Notes: generated by a model not told the origin, from the sequence alone. Counted from the first letter of the stretch, positions 1 through 6,878 are shown. The stretch is DNA of 64,000 nucleotides from a virus (IMGVR_UViG_3300035703_000006:1-64000); one strand, 5' to 3'. Made by a program: numbers and translations.

Positions 1-123
1 GATTTATATTACCCAGAATGGCATTACTCTTATGCTTTGGGTGAAACGAGAATAGGTAAAAACAAATCAGAAGTTGGAAACAAACCAAAAGAGTCTCACG
101 AGATTCTAGTGGTAAAAGTGTGA
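1..123 (+). CDS. C-terminal fragment of an unidentified protein (cut by window edge)
   Basis: The frame is open from base 1 to a TGA at 121-123 and gives 40 residues ending in SHEILVVKV. The start lies outside the window. The composition is ordinary and the downstream promoter module begins inside its last codons, so it looks like the end of a real gene. I do not recognise the family; a modification-enzyme C-terminus is conceivable but unsupported. Confidence 0.55.
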   Translation, partial: DLYYPEWHYSYALGETRIGKNKSEVGNKPKESHEILVVKV

Positions 124-177
124 CACTCGTAGCACTGGCACACTAAACCCCCACAGCACCCCCTGATGCCCTATAAT
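118..177 (+). promoter_or_regulatory. Palindrome + ACTAAA + -10 promoter module, copy 1 (degenerate left arm)
   Basis: The right arm ACTGGCAC ends at 141 and is followed by ACTAAA (142-147). TATAAT lies at 172-177, 30 nt from the start of the box. The left arm (118-127) matches the expected complement at 8 of 10 positions and overlaps the stop codon of the upstream gene. No good -35 hexamer is present. It should drive the gene starting at 204. Confidence 0.6.
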
Positions 178-203
178 ACAGGGACACAAGCAAAGGAGAC
201 CTG

Positions 204-455
204 ATGATTGCTTCTGAGGTGTTTCATTACACTACTTCCCGTTGGGATTGGATTGATTGTAATGTGAATCAGATGTGGATTGAAGAGATTGAGGAATCTC
301 CTGATTGTTACAAGTACGTTGCTGTTGCTTACAATCCTCGCAAGGATGCAAGTATGGTGATGAGTGAACCTCGTTGCTACGCAGATACCCTAAATTGGGT
401 TCGTAGTTGGTGCAATTCTTTCTGCATCCTTCCTGAGTTCTCTGTTGCTGTTTGA
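204..455 (+). CDS. Hypothetical small protein (83 aa)
   Basis: First gene after the TATAAT at 172-177, with GGAG about 6 nt before the ATG. It is rich in Trp, Cys and Tyr and has no motif I recognise. The next gene's ATG begins 2 nt after its stop. The repeat-module promoter and tight packing suggest an early accessory protein; no function is assigned. Confidence 0.7.
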   Translation: MIASEVFHYTTSRWDWIDCNVNQMWIEEIEESPDCYKYVAVAYNPRKDASMVMSEPRCYADTLNWVRSWCNSFCILPEFSVAV

Positions 456-457
456 TT

Positions 458-838
458 ATGACTTTCACCTTTCCTCGTGTTTCTGCTGGCATCTACGAAG
501 TCCAGAAGGATTCTAATACTGTTGGATTCATTCGTAAAGCAACTGCTTCTAAGTGGATTGTAACTGATGTTGTAGACACTCCTCAACACGTTACAAAGAC
601 TCTTAAGGATGCAAAGGATGCTTGTATCAACCTGATTATCTTTGAGAGTGTTGACAACACTCCTGAAGATGTGTATAATGACTCTGTGGAGGTTGATAAG
701 GTTAATGCTGAACTCAATAAGGTTCTTGAGGGTTCTTTGAGAACCTATAGGCAGATTCCTGGGACTGATGAGTTTGAGGAAGTATGTCCGAGTAAGTTTG
801 GATTTGCTGAACCTACTCTAGAACCTATTGTGTTCTAA
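458..838 (+). CDS. Hypothetical protein (126 aa)
   Basis: The ATG at 458 is chosen over an in-frame TTG at 452 that overlaps the previous stop. The protein begins MTFTFPRVSAGIYEVQ and looks like a small mixed alpha/beta domain, with a helical stretch near residues 50-65 (KTLKDAKDACINLIIF). Its stop overlaps the next ATG (TAATG), which implies translational coupling. The family is not recognised. Confidence 0.7.
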   Translation: MTFTFPRVSAGIYEVQKDSNTVGFIRKATASKWIVTDVVDTPQHVTKTLKDAKDACINLIIFESVDNTPEDVYNDSVEVDKVNAELNKVLEGSLRTYRQIPGTDEFEEVCPSKFGFAEPTLEPIVF

Positions 839-930
839 TGACTTATTTTGTAGTTTATTTGATACTTCTTAGTATCGCACTGGTTTTTAATTACTCTCTT
901 CATTCAGTTAATCCAAAGGACGACGATTAA
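838..930 (+). CDS. Tiny predicted membrane peptide (30 aa)
   Basis: A 30-residue frame starts in the TAATG overlap with the gene before it. Residues 3-18 (YFVVYLILLSIALVFN) form one hydrophobic segment, followed by a short polar tail ending KDDD. It is probably a single-pass inner-membrane peptide. Evidence is the coupled start, the clean hydrophobic pattern and the immediate start of another gene downstream. Confidence 0.5.
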   Translation: MTYFVVYLILLSIALVFNYSLHSVNPKDDD

Positions 931-931
931 A

Positions 932-1066
932 ATGCACGATTCTACTCTTGACCTGTTTTGTGAACACGAGTCTGCTGAGTATGCAGATGAGTATGCACTG
1001 GAGATTGAAAGGAAAGCAGCAGAACTTGAAGTAACTGTTGATTATTATATGGCAGAGTTTATGTGA
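932..1066 (+). CDS. Hypothetical acidic small protein (44 aa)
   Basis: The ATG lies 1 nt after the preceding stop. The product is strongly acidic and helical (CEHESAEYADEYALEIERKA). It ends just before a promoter at about 1101-1129. There is no recognised family; it is kept because of the tight spacing and coding-like composition. Confidence 0.5.
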   Translation: MHDSTLDLFCEHESAEYADEYALEIERKAAELEVTVDYYMAEFM

Positions 1067-1071
1067 TCTCT

Positions 1072-1129
1072 GTGCCACTTCTGAGACCGTCCAGCACTCT
1101 TCCCGAACTAACGGGAGGGGTGCTATAAT
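1072..1129 (+). promoter_or_regulatory. Promoter before the helicase gene, with small hairpin
   Basis: GTGCCACT at 1072-1079 resembles the left arm of the repeated palindrome but has no matching right arm. A separate hairpin TCCCG/CGGGA lies at 1101-1116. An extended -10, TGCTATAAT, lies at 1121-1129 with TATAAT at 1124-1129. The helicase ATG is 31 nt downstream. It appears to be a diverged member of the promoter family. Confidence 0.6.
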
Positions 1130-1159
1130 GTATGAATACAAACGTGATTTGATTTATTG

Positions 1160-2395
1160 ATGCTGACTCTTCTTCCTTATCAACAACGTGCTCTTGATGC
1201 TGTGCAGAAAGCAATCAGGGGTTCTGTCTATATTCCTACTGGTGGTGGGAAAACTGTTGTGATGATGGAAGATGCCCGTCAACGTGTTCTTAATGCACAA
1301 GAACCGATGACGTTTGTTGTTGTTGCACCTCGTATTCTGCTTGCAAATCAACTCTGTTCAGAGTTCGAAACATATCTCAAAGACCAGAATGTTGCTTATA
1401 TGCACGTTCATAGTGGAGAAACTCATCATCAATCCTCTACACGTCCAGCAGTCATTGCAGAATACAATGACATTGCAACTGGAAGTGGAAAGCATCAGTT
1501 TATCTTCACCACATACAATTCAATTCAACGGGTGAATGATGCAGATATTAACATTGATGTTGTGTATTTTGATGAAGCACATCATTGTGTGAAACCATCT
1601 AACTTTGTGGGTATTGCTCATACTTCAGCAGTTGCAGAAAATGCTTATTTCTTCACTGCAACTCCGAAGTTCAATAATAGCACTGAGTCAATGAATAATA
1701 CTGATGTTTATGGTAACAACATCATCAGTATTCCTGCACAAGAACTGATTGAAGCAGGTAGTATCATTCCTCCTAAAGTTGTGCCTTATGAAGCACAAAC
1801 GATTCGCACTAAGGAAAATGCTCCTTTTGTAGATGCAGAGAACATTGTAGGTATTCTGTCAGAGATTTCTGATTGTGATGCACCTAAAGTTCTTGTTGCT
1901 GCACCAAGTACCAAAGTGATTTGGTCTATGTTTACTGAAAGTGATTTGCTGCAACAACTCAATGATATGGGTTACACAATTATGCACATTACTTCTAAGC
2001 ATGGTGCTTATATCGACAAACAGAAAGTTTCTCGTGAAGTGTTCTTCGAGAAGATGAATGAGTTTGGTGCTGACCCAGACAAGAAGTTCATTGTGTTTCA
2101 CTATTCCATTCTGAGTGAAGGAATAAATGTTCATGGTTTGACTCATTGCATCATGCTTCGCAATCTTCCTGCGATTGAAATGTGTCAAACGATTGGTCGT
2201 GTGATTCGTATGCACCAAGATGACCGACAAGCAATCGCAGATGGTAAGATGAAAGCAGGAGAGTTTGCTTTTTACAGGAAACCTTTTGGTACTATTACGA
2301 TTCCTGTCAATAACAACTATGGTGATAAGATTGCAAAACAACTTCAGAATGTGATTGATGCAGTATTTGTAAAAGGTGAAGTTCCAGTTGCATAA
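1160..2395 (+). CDS. Superfamily 2 DNA/RNA helicase
   Basis: A 411-residue helicase in the cytoplasm, expected to couple ATP hydrolysis to unwinding or branch migration. Visible motifs in order are the Q-like LLPYQQRAL (4-12), Walker A PTGGGKT (26-32), motif Ia VVVAPRILLA (53-62), Walker B DEAH (138-141), motif III TATP (166-169) and motif VI QTIGRVIR near 343-350. Both RecA-like domains are complete. The T4 counterpart could be UvsW-like, but it may instead be another phage SF2 clade. The ATG at 1160 is preferred to a TTG one codon upstream. Confidence 0.9.
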   Translation: MLTLLPYQQRALDAVQKAIRGSVYIPTGGGKTVVMMEDARQRVLNAQEPMTFVVVAPRILLANQLCSEFETYLKDQNVAYMHVHSGETHHQSSTRPAVIAEYNDIATGSGKHQFIFTTYNSIQRVNDADINIDVVYFDEAHHCVKPSNFVGIAHTSAVAENAYFFTATPKFNNSTESMNNTDVYGNNIISIPAQELIEAGSIIPPKVVPYEAQTIRTKENAPFVDAENIVGILSEISDCDAPKVLVAAPSTKVIWSMFTESDLLQQLNDMGYTIMHITSKHGAYIDKQKVSREVFFEKMNEFGADPDKKFIVFHYSILSEGINVHGLTHCIMLRNLPAIEMCQTIGRVIRMHQDDRQAIADGKMKAGEFAFYRKPFGTITIPVNNNYGDKIAKQLQNVIDAVFVKGEVPVA

Positions 2396-2422
2396 ATTAT
2401 ATTATGTGTGACAAATAGAATT

Positions 2423-2587
2423 ATGCCTTTTACAAAGAAGTTTCCACAATCAGGAGAAACAATTCACATTCGAGTTCCAAAGTGTTATGCTGAACTAATT
2501 GAGGAATTGATGGTAACTTTAGATGCACGATTTGATGTAGAAAAAGGAAAACATCTTCTTCATAAGTTCATACACAATCTCACCTGA
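2423..2587 (+). CDS. Small protein, possible ribbon-helix-helix fold (54 aa)
   Basis: A 54-residue frame beginning MPFTKKFPQSGE. A short strand-like segment IHIRVPKC is followed by two amphipathic helices ending LLHKFIHNLT, an order consistent with a ribbon-helix-helix DNA-binding fold. It resembles the equally long product at 10936-11100 (RVP-x-C near the middle, LL..FI...H near the end). Function is inferred from this pattern only. Confidence 0.55.
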   Translation: MPFTKKFPQSGETIHIRVPKCYAELIEELMVTLDARFDVEKGKHLLHKFIHNLT

Positions 2588-2602
2588 GTCTTGAGAGTCG
2601 TT

Positions 2603-2659
2603 GTGCCAGTTGTAGTGGTGGCACACTAAATGAGCACTGACCCGTGATTGTGGTATAGT
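2603..2659 (+). promoter_or_regulatory. Palindrome + ACTAAA + -10 promoter module, copy 2
   Basis: GTGCCA (2603-2608) pairs with TGGCAC (2619-2624). ACTAAA follows at 2625-2630 and continues TGAGCAC at the -35 position. TATAGT lies at 2654-2659, 29 nt from the start of the box. It precedes the gene at 2684. Confidence 0.7.
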
Positions 2660-2683
2660 AGTTCTATGGTTGAGGAAGACCCG

Positions 2684-2851
2684 ATGACTTACGCACCACA
2701 CATTCCACATAACATTCCTTATTTGCTTGTTCCTGAGAATCGAGTAAAGTGTGTTTTTGATTGGTATAAGAGAGGGCAAGACCATCCAATGAACTTTCCT
2801 GCTTATGCTTATTGGATTCAAAAATGTGAAAGTGATGGGAGTGATTACTGA
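2684..2851 (+). CDS. Hypothetical small protein (55 aa)
   Basis: Start ATG 2684 (MTYAPHIPHNIPY) has a GAGGA ribosome site 8 nt upstream. A longer frame from a TTG at 2648 is rejected because it would run through the -10 box at 2654-2659. First gene of a tightly packed run (2684-3515). No recognised domain. Confidence 0.65.
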   Translation: MTYAPHIPHNIPYLLVPENRVKCVFDWYKRGQDHPMNFPAYAYWIQKCESDGSDY

Positions 2852-3043
2852 ATGACTACTCAAACTCTACTCAACAAAGTTCTAATGATTGAAGAATTGC
2901 TCAACGAAAAGCAACTCACTGCACTGCGTGATATGCTTTATGTGTATAAAGAACTTCAGAGTGAGGTTCATAATTATCCTCCTGAAGATACTTTGTTCAC
3001 TCAAACTCAATTTGAAATCTTTGACATTTTCGACATCAAATGA
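2852..3043 (+). CDS. Hypothetical small protein (63 aa)
   Basis: The ATG directly follows the preceding TGA. The product is largely helical (LLNKVLMIEELLNEKQLTAL) with a Phe/Asp/Ile-rich end (FEIFDIFDIK). Its stop overlaps the next start in ATGA, so translation is likely coupled. Function unknown. Confidence 0.65.
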   Translation: MTTQTLLNKVLMIEELLNEKQLTALRDMLYVYKELQSEVHNYPPEDTLFTQTQFEIFDIFDIK

Positions 3044-3249
3044 CTTCAATCTCTTTTACATCTGGTGAGTTGCTTGATATTATCAAAACACTTGAGGAAA
3101 AAGAAAATCTTGCCTACCTGGTAGATTATGACCCAGGACTTGCTGCTTATTATATGAATCTTGGAAATCAATTCCAAACAATCTATGATAAGTTGCAAGA
3201 ACTCCCTGGAGAGTCTAGAGTTGCCAATCTTGTCCTTGCTGTAAATTGA
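3040..3249 (+). CDS. Hypothetical small protein (69 aa)
   Basis: Starts in a 4-nt ATGA overlap with the previous gene. The sequence has an N-terminal helix LLDIIKTLEEKENLAYLV and a second helix around YDKLQEL. Its stop overlaps the next ATG. No family recognised. Confidence 0.65.
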   Translation: MTSISFTSGELLDIIKTLEEKENLAYLVDYDPGLAAYYMNLGNQFQTIYDKLQELPGESRVANLVLAVN

Positions 3250-3515
3250 TGATGGAAAAGCACAATCTGGTTATTCTTTCCACTGCACACCTGCATCCAT
3301 TGGAAGCAGCAAAGATTGATGAGTTTGCTTATGTTGGAAACAAAGAGTGTGCTCTTGTTAATACATCTCCAGAGATGAGAGATTTTTATTATCAAGGTGG
3401 ATTGGTTTGTTTGTGCGACCTTCTAAAAGAAGTGCAAGAAAAGCACAATGCAGATTATGTGTTGTTTGACCCCGATGCAAACACTACTGATGGGTTTAAG
3501 TATTATGATTGGTGA
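3249..3515 (+). CDS. Hypothetical protein (88 aa)
   Basis: Starts at the ATG embedded in TGATGATGG, overlapping the previous stop; ATG 3252 is an alternative. The product starts MMEKHNLVILSTAHLHPLEA and ends DGFKYYDW. It has a few His and Cys residues but no clear metal-binding spacing. Last gene of its run, followed by the next palindrome module. Confidence 0.65.
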   Translation: MMEKHNLVILSTAHLHPLEAAKIDEFAYVGNKECALVNTSPEMRDFYYQGGLVCLCDLLKEVQEKHNADYVLFDPDANTTDGFKYYDW

Positions 3516-3516
3516 T

Positions 3517-3575
3517 GTGCCAGTCGTAAAGGTGGCACATTAGACAATCCAATGGGGCACTTGATGCCCTATAAT
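3517..3575 (+). promoter_or_regulatory. Palindrome + box + -10 promoter module, copy 3
   Basis: GTGCCA (3517-3522) and TGGCAC (3533-3538) form the palindrome. The box reads ATTAGA (3539-3544) in place of ACTAAA. TATAAT is at 3570-3575, 31 nt from the start of the box. The sequence before it, TGATGCCC, is the same as in copy 1. The start codon used is ATG 3597. Confidence 0.65.
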
Positions 3576-3596
3576 GACTTCATACGCAACCAACTG

Positions 3597-3788
3597 ATGA
3601 CTTACGATGAAGTTTATGAAATGATTTGCCGTATGGAAACGTATGGTGGGTCATTTGTTGTTGCACTTGCTGGTGCAATGCGAAAAGCAGATGCCTCTAA
3701 TAAAAATAGATTGATTCTTGCATTTCCTGAATATGTGCAAGAATATGGTCCTGATAGCAAGTTCCCTGTCCCTACTAAGTCTCTGTGA
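3597..3788 (+). CDS. Conserved phage-type hypothetical protein (63 aa)
   Basis: ATG 3597 (MTYDEVYEMI) is chosen because the longer frame from 3552 crosses the TATAAT at 3570-3575. The segment ETYGGSFVVALAGAMRKAD followed by LILAFPEY resembles a short helical protein I remember from many phages, with no known function. It ends in a GTGA overlap with the next gene. Confidence 0.65.
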   Translation: MTYDEVYEMICRMETYGGSFVVALAGAMRKADASNKNRLILAFPEYVQEYGPDSKFPVPTKSL

Positions 3789-3958
3789 ACTACCTTTGTT
3801 TGGTTGATGGTCTGCTAGAATATGCTAGCACCAGTCCCTCAAACTTTGCACATTATCAGTTAATGTATTCTGAAGAGCATAGAAATGCTGATGTTCAGTT
3901 TCTTACTTTGACTGATGAGGAGTATGATGAAATGTTCCCTTATGAGGAGGATGAATGA
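3785..3958 (+). CDS. Hypothetical small acidic protein, GTG start (57 aa)
   Basis: The start is GTG in a 4-nt GTGA overlap with the previous gene. The product runs MNYLCLVDGLLEYASTSPSN and ends in an acidic tail (DEEYDEMFPYEEDE). Its stop overlaps the next gene in ATGA. Coupled starts on both sides support coding; no family recognised. Confidence 0.55.
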   Translation: MNYLCLVDGLLEYASTSPSNFAHYQLMYSEEHRNADVQFLTLTDEEYDEMFPYEEDE

Positions 3959-4134
3959 AACCTAAGTTCCGTGTTATTCTTGAAATGGCAATTGAACAAG
4001 GTGTTCAACGTGGTTGGCGTCTTGCTCATAAACATGTAGAGAATCCAGAAGAGCATGTAATCATTGAACGTATCAATGATTCTGTAATGTCTGAAATCTA
4101 CGAATACTTTACTTTTGAGGATGAGAATTTCTGA
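3955..4134 (+). CDS. Hypothetical small protein (59 aa)
   Basis: Starts in an ATGA overlap and ends in a TGATG overlap with the next gene. The sequence MKPKFRVILEMAIEQGVQRG has an amphipathic helix, followed by HKHVENPEEHVIIERI. Probably a small helical protein of the early cluster. Function unknown. Confidence 0.6.
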   Translation: MKPKFRVILEMAIEQGVQRGWRLAHKHVENPEEHVIIERINDSVMSEIYEYFTFEDENF

Positions 4135-4556
4135 TGTTGAAAACTAAAATGAATCCTGAAGTTAAGCAGAAGTGGATTGATGCTCTGCGTTCTGGTGATT
4201 ATGAGCAAGGTAGTGAGAAACTCCGTGGTGTAAATGGTTATTGTTGCCTTGGTGTTCTTTGTGACATTTATGCACGAGAACATGATACTCAATGGGAGTT
4301 CAGGGGTTATGATGAACTTAGTGATGAATCTAATCCACATCCAATGGATTATTGGTATTTTGATGACCAAAGTGAGTTTCTACCTAAAATTGTGATGAAT
4401 TGGGCAGGATTGAAAACTCATAATCCTTCAGTGAGAGTTGATATTGAAGATAATTTTGGTGATGATAATTCTTTTTATACCGATGAGATTGCCAATGTGA
4501 ACGATTCGGGTTATACTTTTATGGACCTTTCTAAAATTATCGAACAACAACTCTGA
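4134..4556 (+). CDS. Conserved phage hypothetical protein with VNGYCCLGVLCD motif (140 aa)
   Basis: The N-terminal part (EVKQKWIDALRSGDYEQG, then VNGYCCLGVLCDIYARE) is a signature I remember from many phage proteins of unknown function. They share a helix WxxALRSGxYxQ and a Cys-Cys-Leu-Gly-Val segment. The C-terminal half is acidic. Stop and next ATG overlap in TGATG. Function is not established. Confidence 0.75.
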   Translation: MLKTKMNPEVKQKWIDALRSGDYEQGSEKLRGVNGYCCLGVLCDIYAREHDTQWEFRGYDELSDESNPHPMDYWYFDDQSEFLPKIVMNWAGLKTHNPSVRVDIEDNFGDDNSFYTDEIANVNDSGYTFMDLSKIIEQQL

Positions 4557-4744
4557 TGCAAGAAGATAACACTCTGTCTCAAGGACGCATTGCAACTCAC
4601 AAATCTGTGAATGTTGCTATCTATTTCAATGATGAAATGGATGATGGTGAAGTGCGAGACTTCATTGAACGTGCCCTTGAAAAGTATCAACATCCAGATG
4701 ACATTGTGAAAAACTATGAATACTGGTATGATGTTGAGTCTTAA
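4556..4744 (+). CDS. Hypothetical small protein (62 aa)
   Basis: Starts at the ATG overlapping the previous TGA. Residues 20-50 (NVAIYFNDEMDDGEVRDF, then RALEKYQHPDDI) suggest one strand followed by an acidic helical part. It ends 8 nt before promoter module copy 4. Function unknown. Confidence 0.6.
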   Translation: MQEDNTLSQGRIATHKSVNVAIYFNDEMDDGEVRDFIERALEKYQHPDDIVKNYEYWYDVES

Positions 4745-4752
4745 GTGAGAAT

Positions 4753-4811
4753 GTGCCAGTTGTAGCACTGGCACACTATATCCCCCAAACCCCTGCTGGT
4801 GGTGCTATGAT
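4753..4811 (+). promoter_or_regulatory. Palindrome + box + -10 promoter module, copy 4 (perfect 8-bp arms)
   Basis: GTGCCAGT (4753-4760) and ACTGGCAC (4767-4774) form a perfect 8-bp stem with a 6-nt loop. The box reads ACTATA (4775-4780). An extended -10, TGCTATGAT, has its TATGAT at 4806-4811. The first transcribed bases resemble those at the promoter at 9078. It should drive the ArdA-like gene. Confidence 0.7.
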
Positions 4812-4832
4812 GAACGGAGTTCAAAGAAACCA

Positions 4833-5264
4833 ATGATCTCTCTGCGGAATCCAATTATGGAAATCAACTACAAAGAAGTTTATTCTCAGAAAACTGCGAA
4901 TAAAATTGAAGAATTGGTTGCTGAATCTTATTGTCTTGAGGACATTGTAGAGTTCATTGAAGAAAACTCTGAAGAAGATTTCTGTAATCTTTATGAAGAG
5001 TATGTGAATGTTGGTGAGCAGTATTCTTATGGTGCTGTAGATGCCTTCATTGAAGAGTTTGGTCTTCAATCTTTCACTGCCACTTGCTTTGAAGATGCTT
5101 ACCGAGGACAATGGGAATCTAAAGCAGATTATGCTGAAAACTATGTCACTGATTGTTATTCTATAGATCTGCCTGGTTTCCTGGAGATTGACTGGGAAGC
5201 AACATTTGATAATCTGGATGTGACCATCACTGAGAATGGTTATGTGTTCGACACTCAATTCTGA
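4833..5264 (+). CDS. ArdA-like antirestriction protein (DNA mimic)
   Basis: A 143-residue, strongly acidic protein. The C-terminal half matches the ArdA pattern: FEDAYRGQWESKADYAENYV near residues 90-109, then LPGFLEIDWEATFDNL and a terminal YVFDTQF. ArdA proteins mimic bent B-form DNA and block type I restriction enzymes in the host cytoplasm. It is slightly shorter than typical ArdA (about 165-170 aa) and the N-terminal part is less recognisable. ATG 4833 is used, with ATG 4857 as an alternative. It is first in an operon driven by promoter module 4. Confidence 0.65.
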   Translation: MISLRNPIMEINYKEVYSQKTANKIEELVAESYCLEDIVEFIEENSEEDFCNLYEEYVNVGEQYSYGAVDAFIEEFGLQSFTATCFEDAYRGQWESKADYAENYVTDCYSIDLPGFLEIDWEATFDNLDVTITENGYVFDTQF

Positions 5265-5267
5265 ACT

Positions 5268-5420
5268 ATGAAACTTTATCTTCAAGACAAGGCAGTTGAA
5301 TTGATTCTCTATTGCTTGGAACAACAAGCAAGTGAGTTCAATGAGGAAGAAATGAAGGATTATGAACATATCCTTCATTCCATTGAAATTGCAAATGATT
5401 CTGTTGATTTCAATTTCTAA
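5268..5420 (+). CDS. Hypothetical small protein, LEQQ family (50 aa)
   Basis: A 50-residue helical acidic protein starting 3 nt after the ArdA-like gene. Its segment LILYCLEQQASEFNEEE closely matches LILFTLEQQESDFNSVE in the gene at 10226-10387, so the two are likely paralogs. Its TAA overlaps the next ATG. Function unknown. Confidence 0.6.
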   Translation: MKLYLQDKAVELILYCLEQQASEFNEEEMKDYEHILHSIEIANDSVDFNF

Positions 5421-5686
5421 TGATGCCTGATTTTCCTACAATTCAATCTAAGGATGGCACTATGATAGTGTCATTTTATCCAGTCAAAACACCATTTGGT
5501 GATATATCTGAGACCTGGACATTTAAGGTTCTTGAGTGGAAAGGTATTGAGACAATCTCCAAGAGGTTCATTAACAAAGTTGAGAAAAAAGTTCAACTTA
5601 GGGAATATGAATCTTTTGGTTATGTTTTTGTAAAAGACAATGCGGATCTTCCGCAACTTGGTAATCCTATGGCAGGTGCTGTGTAA
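5420..5686 (+). CDS. Hypothetical protein (88 aa)
   Basis: Starts at the ATG in a TAATG overlap; ATG 5423 is an alternative. Predicted beta-rich from alternating hydrophobic stretches (GTMIVSFYPV, ISETWTFKVLEW). It ends with a TAATG overlap to the next gene, so the group 5268-5901 appears translationally chained. No family recognised. Confidence 0.65.
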   Translation: MMPDFPTIQSKDGTMIVSFYPVKTPFGDISETWTFKVLEWKGIETISKRFINKVEKKVQLREYESFGYVFVKDNADLPQLGNPMAGAV

Positions 5687-5901
5687 TGTTATTTCAATTA
5701 ACTGATATTGAGTTTGATTTTGATGATGGTGAGGAAATCTCTGGAGAACTTCCTTATGATGAACAAGTTGCAGTTGCTCAATCTGTCATTGGTGAAGTTT
5801 TTGATGTCGAATCTGAAGATGACCTTGCCGATGCAGTTAGTGATTACACTGGTTGGTGTGTGAAATCTCTTAATTATGTTGCAATCTCTGAATCTCACTG
5901 A
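5686..5901 (+). CDS. Hypothetical acidic protein (71 aa)
   Basis: Coupled to the previous gene by TAATG. The protein is very acidic (FDFDDGEEISGELPYDE) and ends with DYTGWCVKSLNYVAI. That ending resembles a D-x-T/S-G-W-C motif I associate with small proteins of cyanobacteria and their phages. Function unknown. Confidence 0.65.
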   Translation: MLFQLTDIEFDFDDGEEISGELPYDEQVAVAQSVIGEVFDVESEDDLADAVSDYTGWCVKSLNYVAISESH

Positions 5902-5902
5902 A

Positions 5903-6097
5903 ATGCCTGAAATGAATCGTGACCAACTGATTGAAGACTATATCCAGACACTCATTGAGAATATGGACTATAAGACAATGGAGTGTTTTGTTTATGATAC
6001 TCTGAAAGAGAATCTTTCTACCTACACTGATGAGGAACTTCTCACTGAAGTGGAAGAATACAATCCAGAACTCCTCGGTCTAGACGAATCTGCCTGA
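5903..6097 (+). CDS. Hypothetical acidic protein (64 aa)
   Basis: ATG 5903 (MPEMNRDQLIEDYIQ) lies just after the previous stop; ATG 5912 is equally possible. An in-frame ATG at 5876 would overlap the previous gene by 26 nt and is less likely. The product is helical and acidic (CFVYDTLKENLSTYTDEEL). Function unknown. Confidence 0.6.
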   Translation: MPEMNRDQLIEDYIQTLIENMDYKTMECFVYDTLKENLSTYTDEELLTEVEEYNPELLGLDESA

Positions 6098-6112
6098 GTC
6101 TAGTGTTGAGAT

Positions 6113-6197
6113 GTGCCACTTGTTCTAGTGGCACACTAAATGAGCACAGACCCCAAAAGGTGCTATATTAAGAGGGTGGAAGGGGTCAGACCCACCC
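6113..6197 (+). promoter_or_regulatory. Palindrome + ACTAAA + -10 promoter module, copy 5, with 5'-UTR GGGTGG hairpin
   Basis: Perfect 8-bp arms GTGCCACT (6113-6120) and AGTGGCAC (6127-6134) are followed by ACTAAATGAGCAC from 6135. TATATT is at 6164-6169 within TGCTATATT, 29 nt from the start of the box. At the predicted RNA 5' end GGGTGG (6174-6179) can pair with CCACCC (6192-6197). The gene it serves starts at 6227. Confidence 0.75.
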
Positions 6198-6226
6198 ACA
6201 AACGTCCAAACTCTATCTTAATCAAA

Positions 6227-6430
6227 ATGACTGCTGTTGTTGATTTCTCTAAGGATGTGATGCTCGGTATGCTTCGCAAGGGGCAAACTGGAACTCAGAT
6301 TCTGGACATTCTGAATGTTCTGGTTCCTGAGCAAACTGAACTCACTCGTGAGCAAGTTTGTGAGGATCTGGGCATTGCTGATTGTCCCGAGAATGATGAT
6401 GAGATTGCCCGTGCAATGTCTGCTGTCTGA
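6227..6430 (+). CDS. Hypothetical small protein (67 aa)
   Basis: Start ATG 6227 (MTAVVDFSKDVMLGMLRKG) lies about 50 nt downstream of the predicted RNA start. The longer frame from 6140 is rejected because it includes the -10 box. It is helical, with a possible helix-turn-helix-like region (GTQILDILNVLV, then TREQVCEDLGI), but this is weak. It is one of three genes sharing the GGGTGG leader. Confidence 0.65.
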   Translation: MTAVVDFSKDVMLGMLRKGQTGTQILDILNVLVPEQTELTREQVCEDLGIADCPENDDEIARAMSAV

Positions 6431-6528
6431 GTGATTAAATAGAAACGATAGAGGGCAAGTCCCTGTTATGTCCTGATGAGGCATATCACACTTGCTCCAT
6501 CAAAACAATTCCTTCATTATTGAAACCA

Positions 6529-6717
6529 ATGTTTGTTATTTGTCCCGCATCATTTGATCTGGTTGATGCAGAGTGGTTTGATAATGTTTATGAAGCAAAA
6601 GAAGAAGCACTCGACTGGAGTGTTGAACTTGCTGGTCGCAATGTGATTGTTTATGAGGCACTTGAAGATGATGATGGTGCTTATGACTTCAAACCCGTAA
6701 GTTCAATCTGTGCTTGA
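6529..6717 (+). CDS. Hypothetical small protein (62 aa)
   Basis: ATG 6529 (MFVICPASFDLVDAEWFDN) is used instead of a TTG three codons upstream. The alternating pattern (NVYEAKEEALDWSVELAG, then NVIVYEALE) suggests a small alpha/beta domain. Its TGA overlaps the next ATG. The 98-nt gap before it holds a long imperfect hairpin, GGGCAAGT pairing with ACTTGCTC. Confidence 0.6.
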   Translation: MFVICPASFDLVDAEWFDNVYEAKEEALDWSVELAGRNVIVYEALEDDDGAYDFKPVSSICA

Positions 6718-6863
6718 TGAAGACCTTAACATTCAAGGCACCAAATAAGATGAAGACTATAATTCTTATCTTTGCAGTTGCTTTTGTATTCTCTCCTGGA
6801 GTGCGAAATGCAACTGCAAATACTCTTTACAATGTTGCTGACATTATCAGCACAAATCGGTGA
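6717..6863 (+). CDS. Small protein with one membrane segment or signal peptide (48 aa)
   Basis: Starts in a TGATG overlap with the previous gene. After a basic N-terminus (KTLTFKAPNKMKT) comes a hydrophobic segment IILIFAVAFVFSPG near residues 15-28. A short polar tail follows (NATANTLYNVADIISTNR). It could be an exported peptide or a single-pass membrane protein. Internal ATG at codon 12 would give a shorter classical signal-like start. Confidence 0.5.
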   Translation: MKTLTFKAPNKMKTIILIFAVAFVFSPGVRNATANTLYNVADIISTNR

Positions 6864-6878
6864 GTCCAGTGTTGAGAT

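Noticed and set aside
1859-2341. 160-codon minus-strand open frame inside the helicase gene
   Set aside because: The + strand frame carries all helicase motifs; the minus frame has no ribosome site or homology.
2603-2624. GTGCCA...TGGCAC hairpins as Rho-independent terminators
   Set aside because: They are followed by ACTAAA rather than a U-run and keep near-fixed spacing to a -10 box, so a promoter element is preferred; a secondary terminator role cannot be excluded.
6453-6497. CTGATGAG core resembling a hammerhead ribozyme next to a long hairpin
   Set aside because: No GAAA segment closes a stem II and no UH cleavage site is in the right place.
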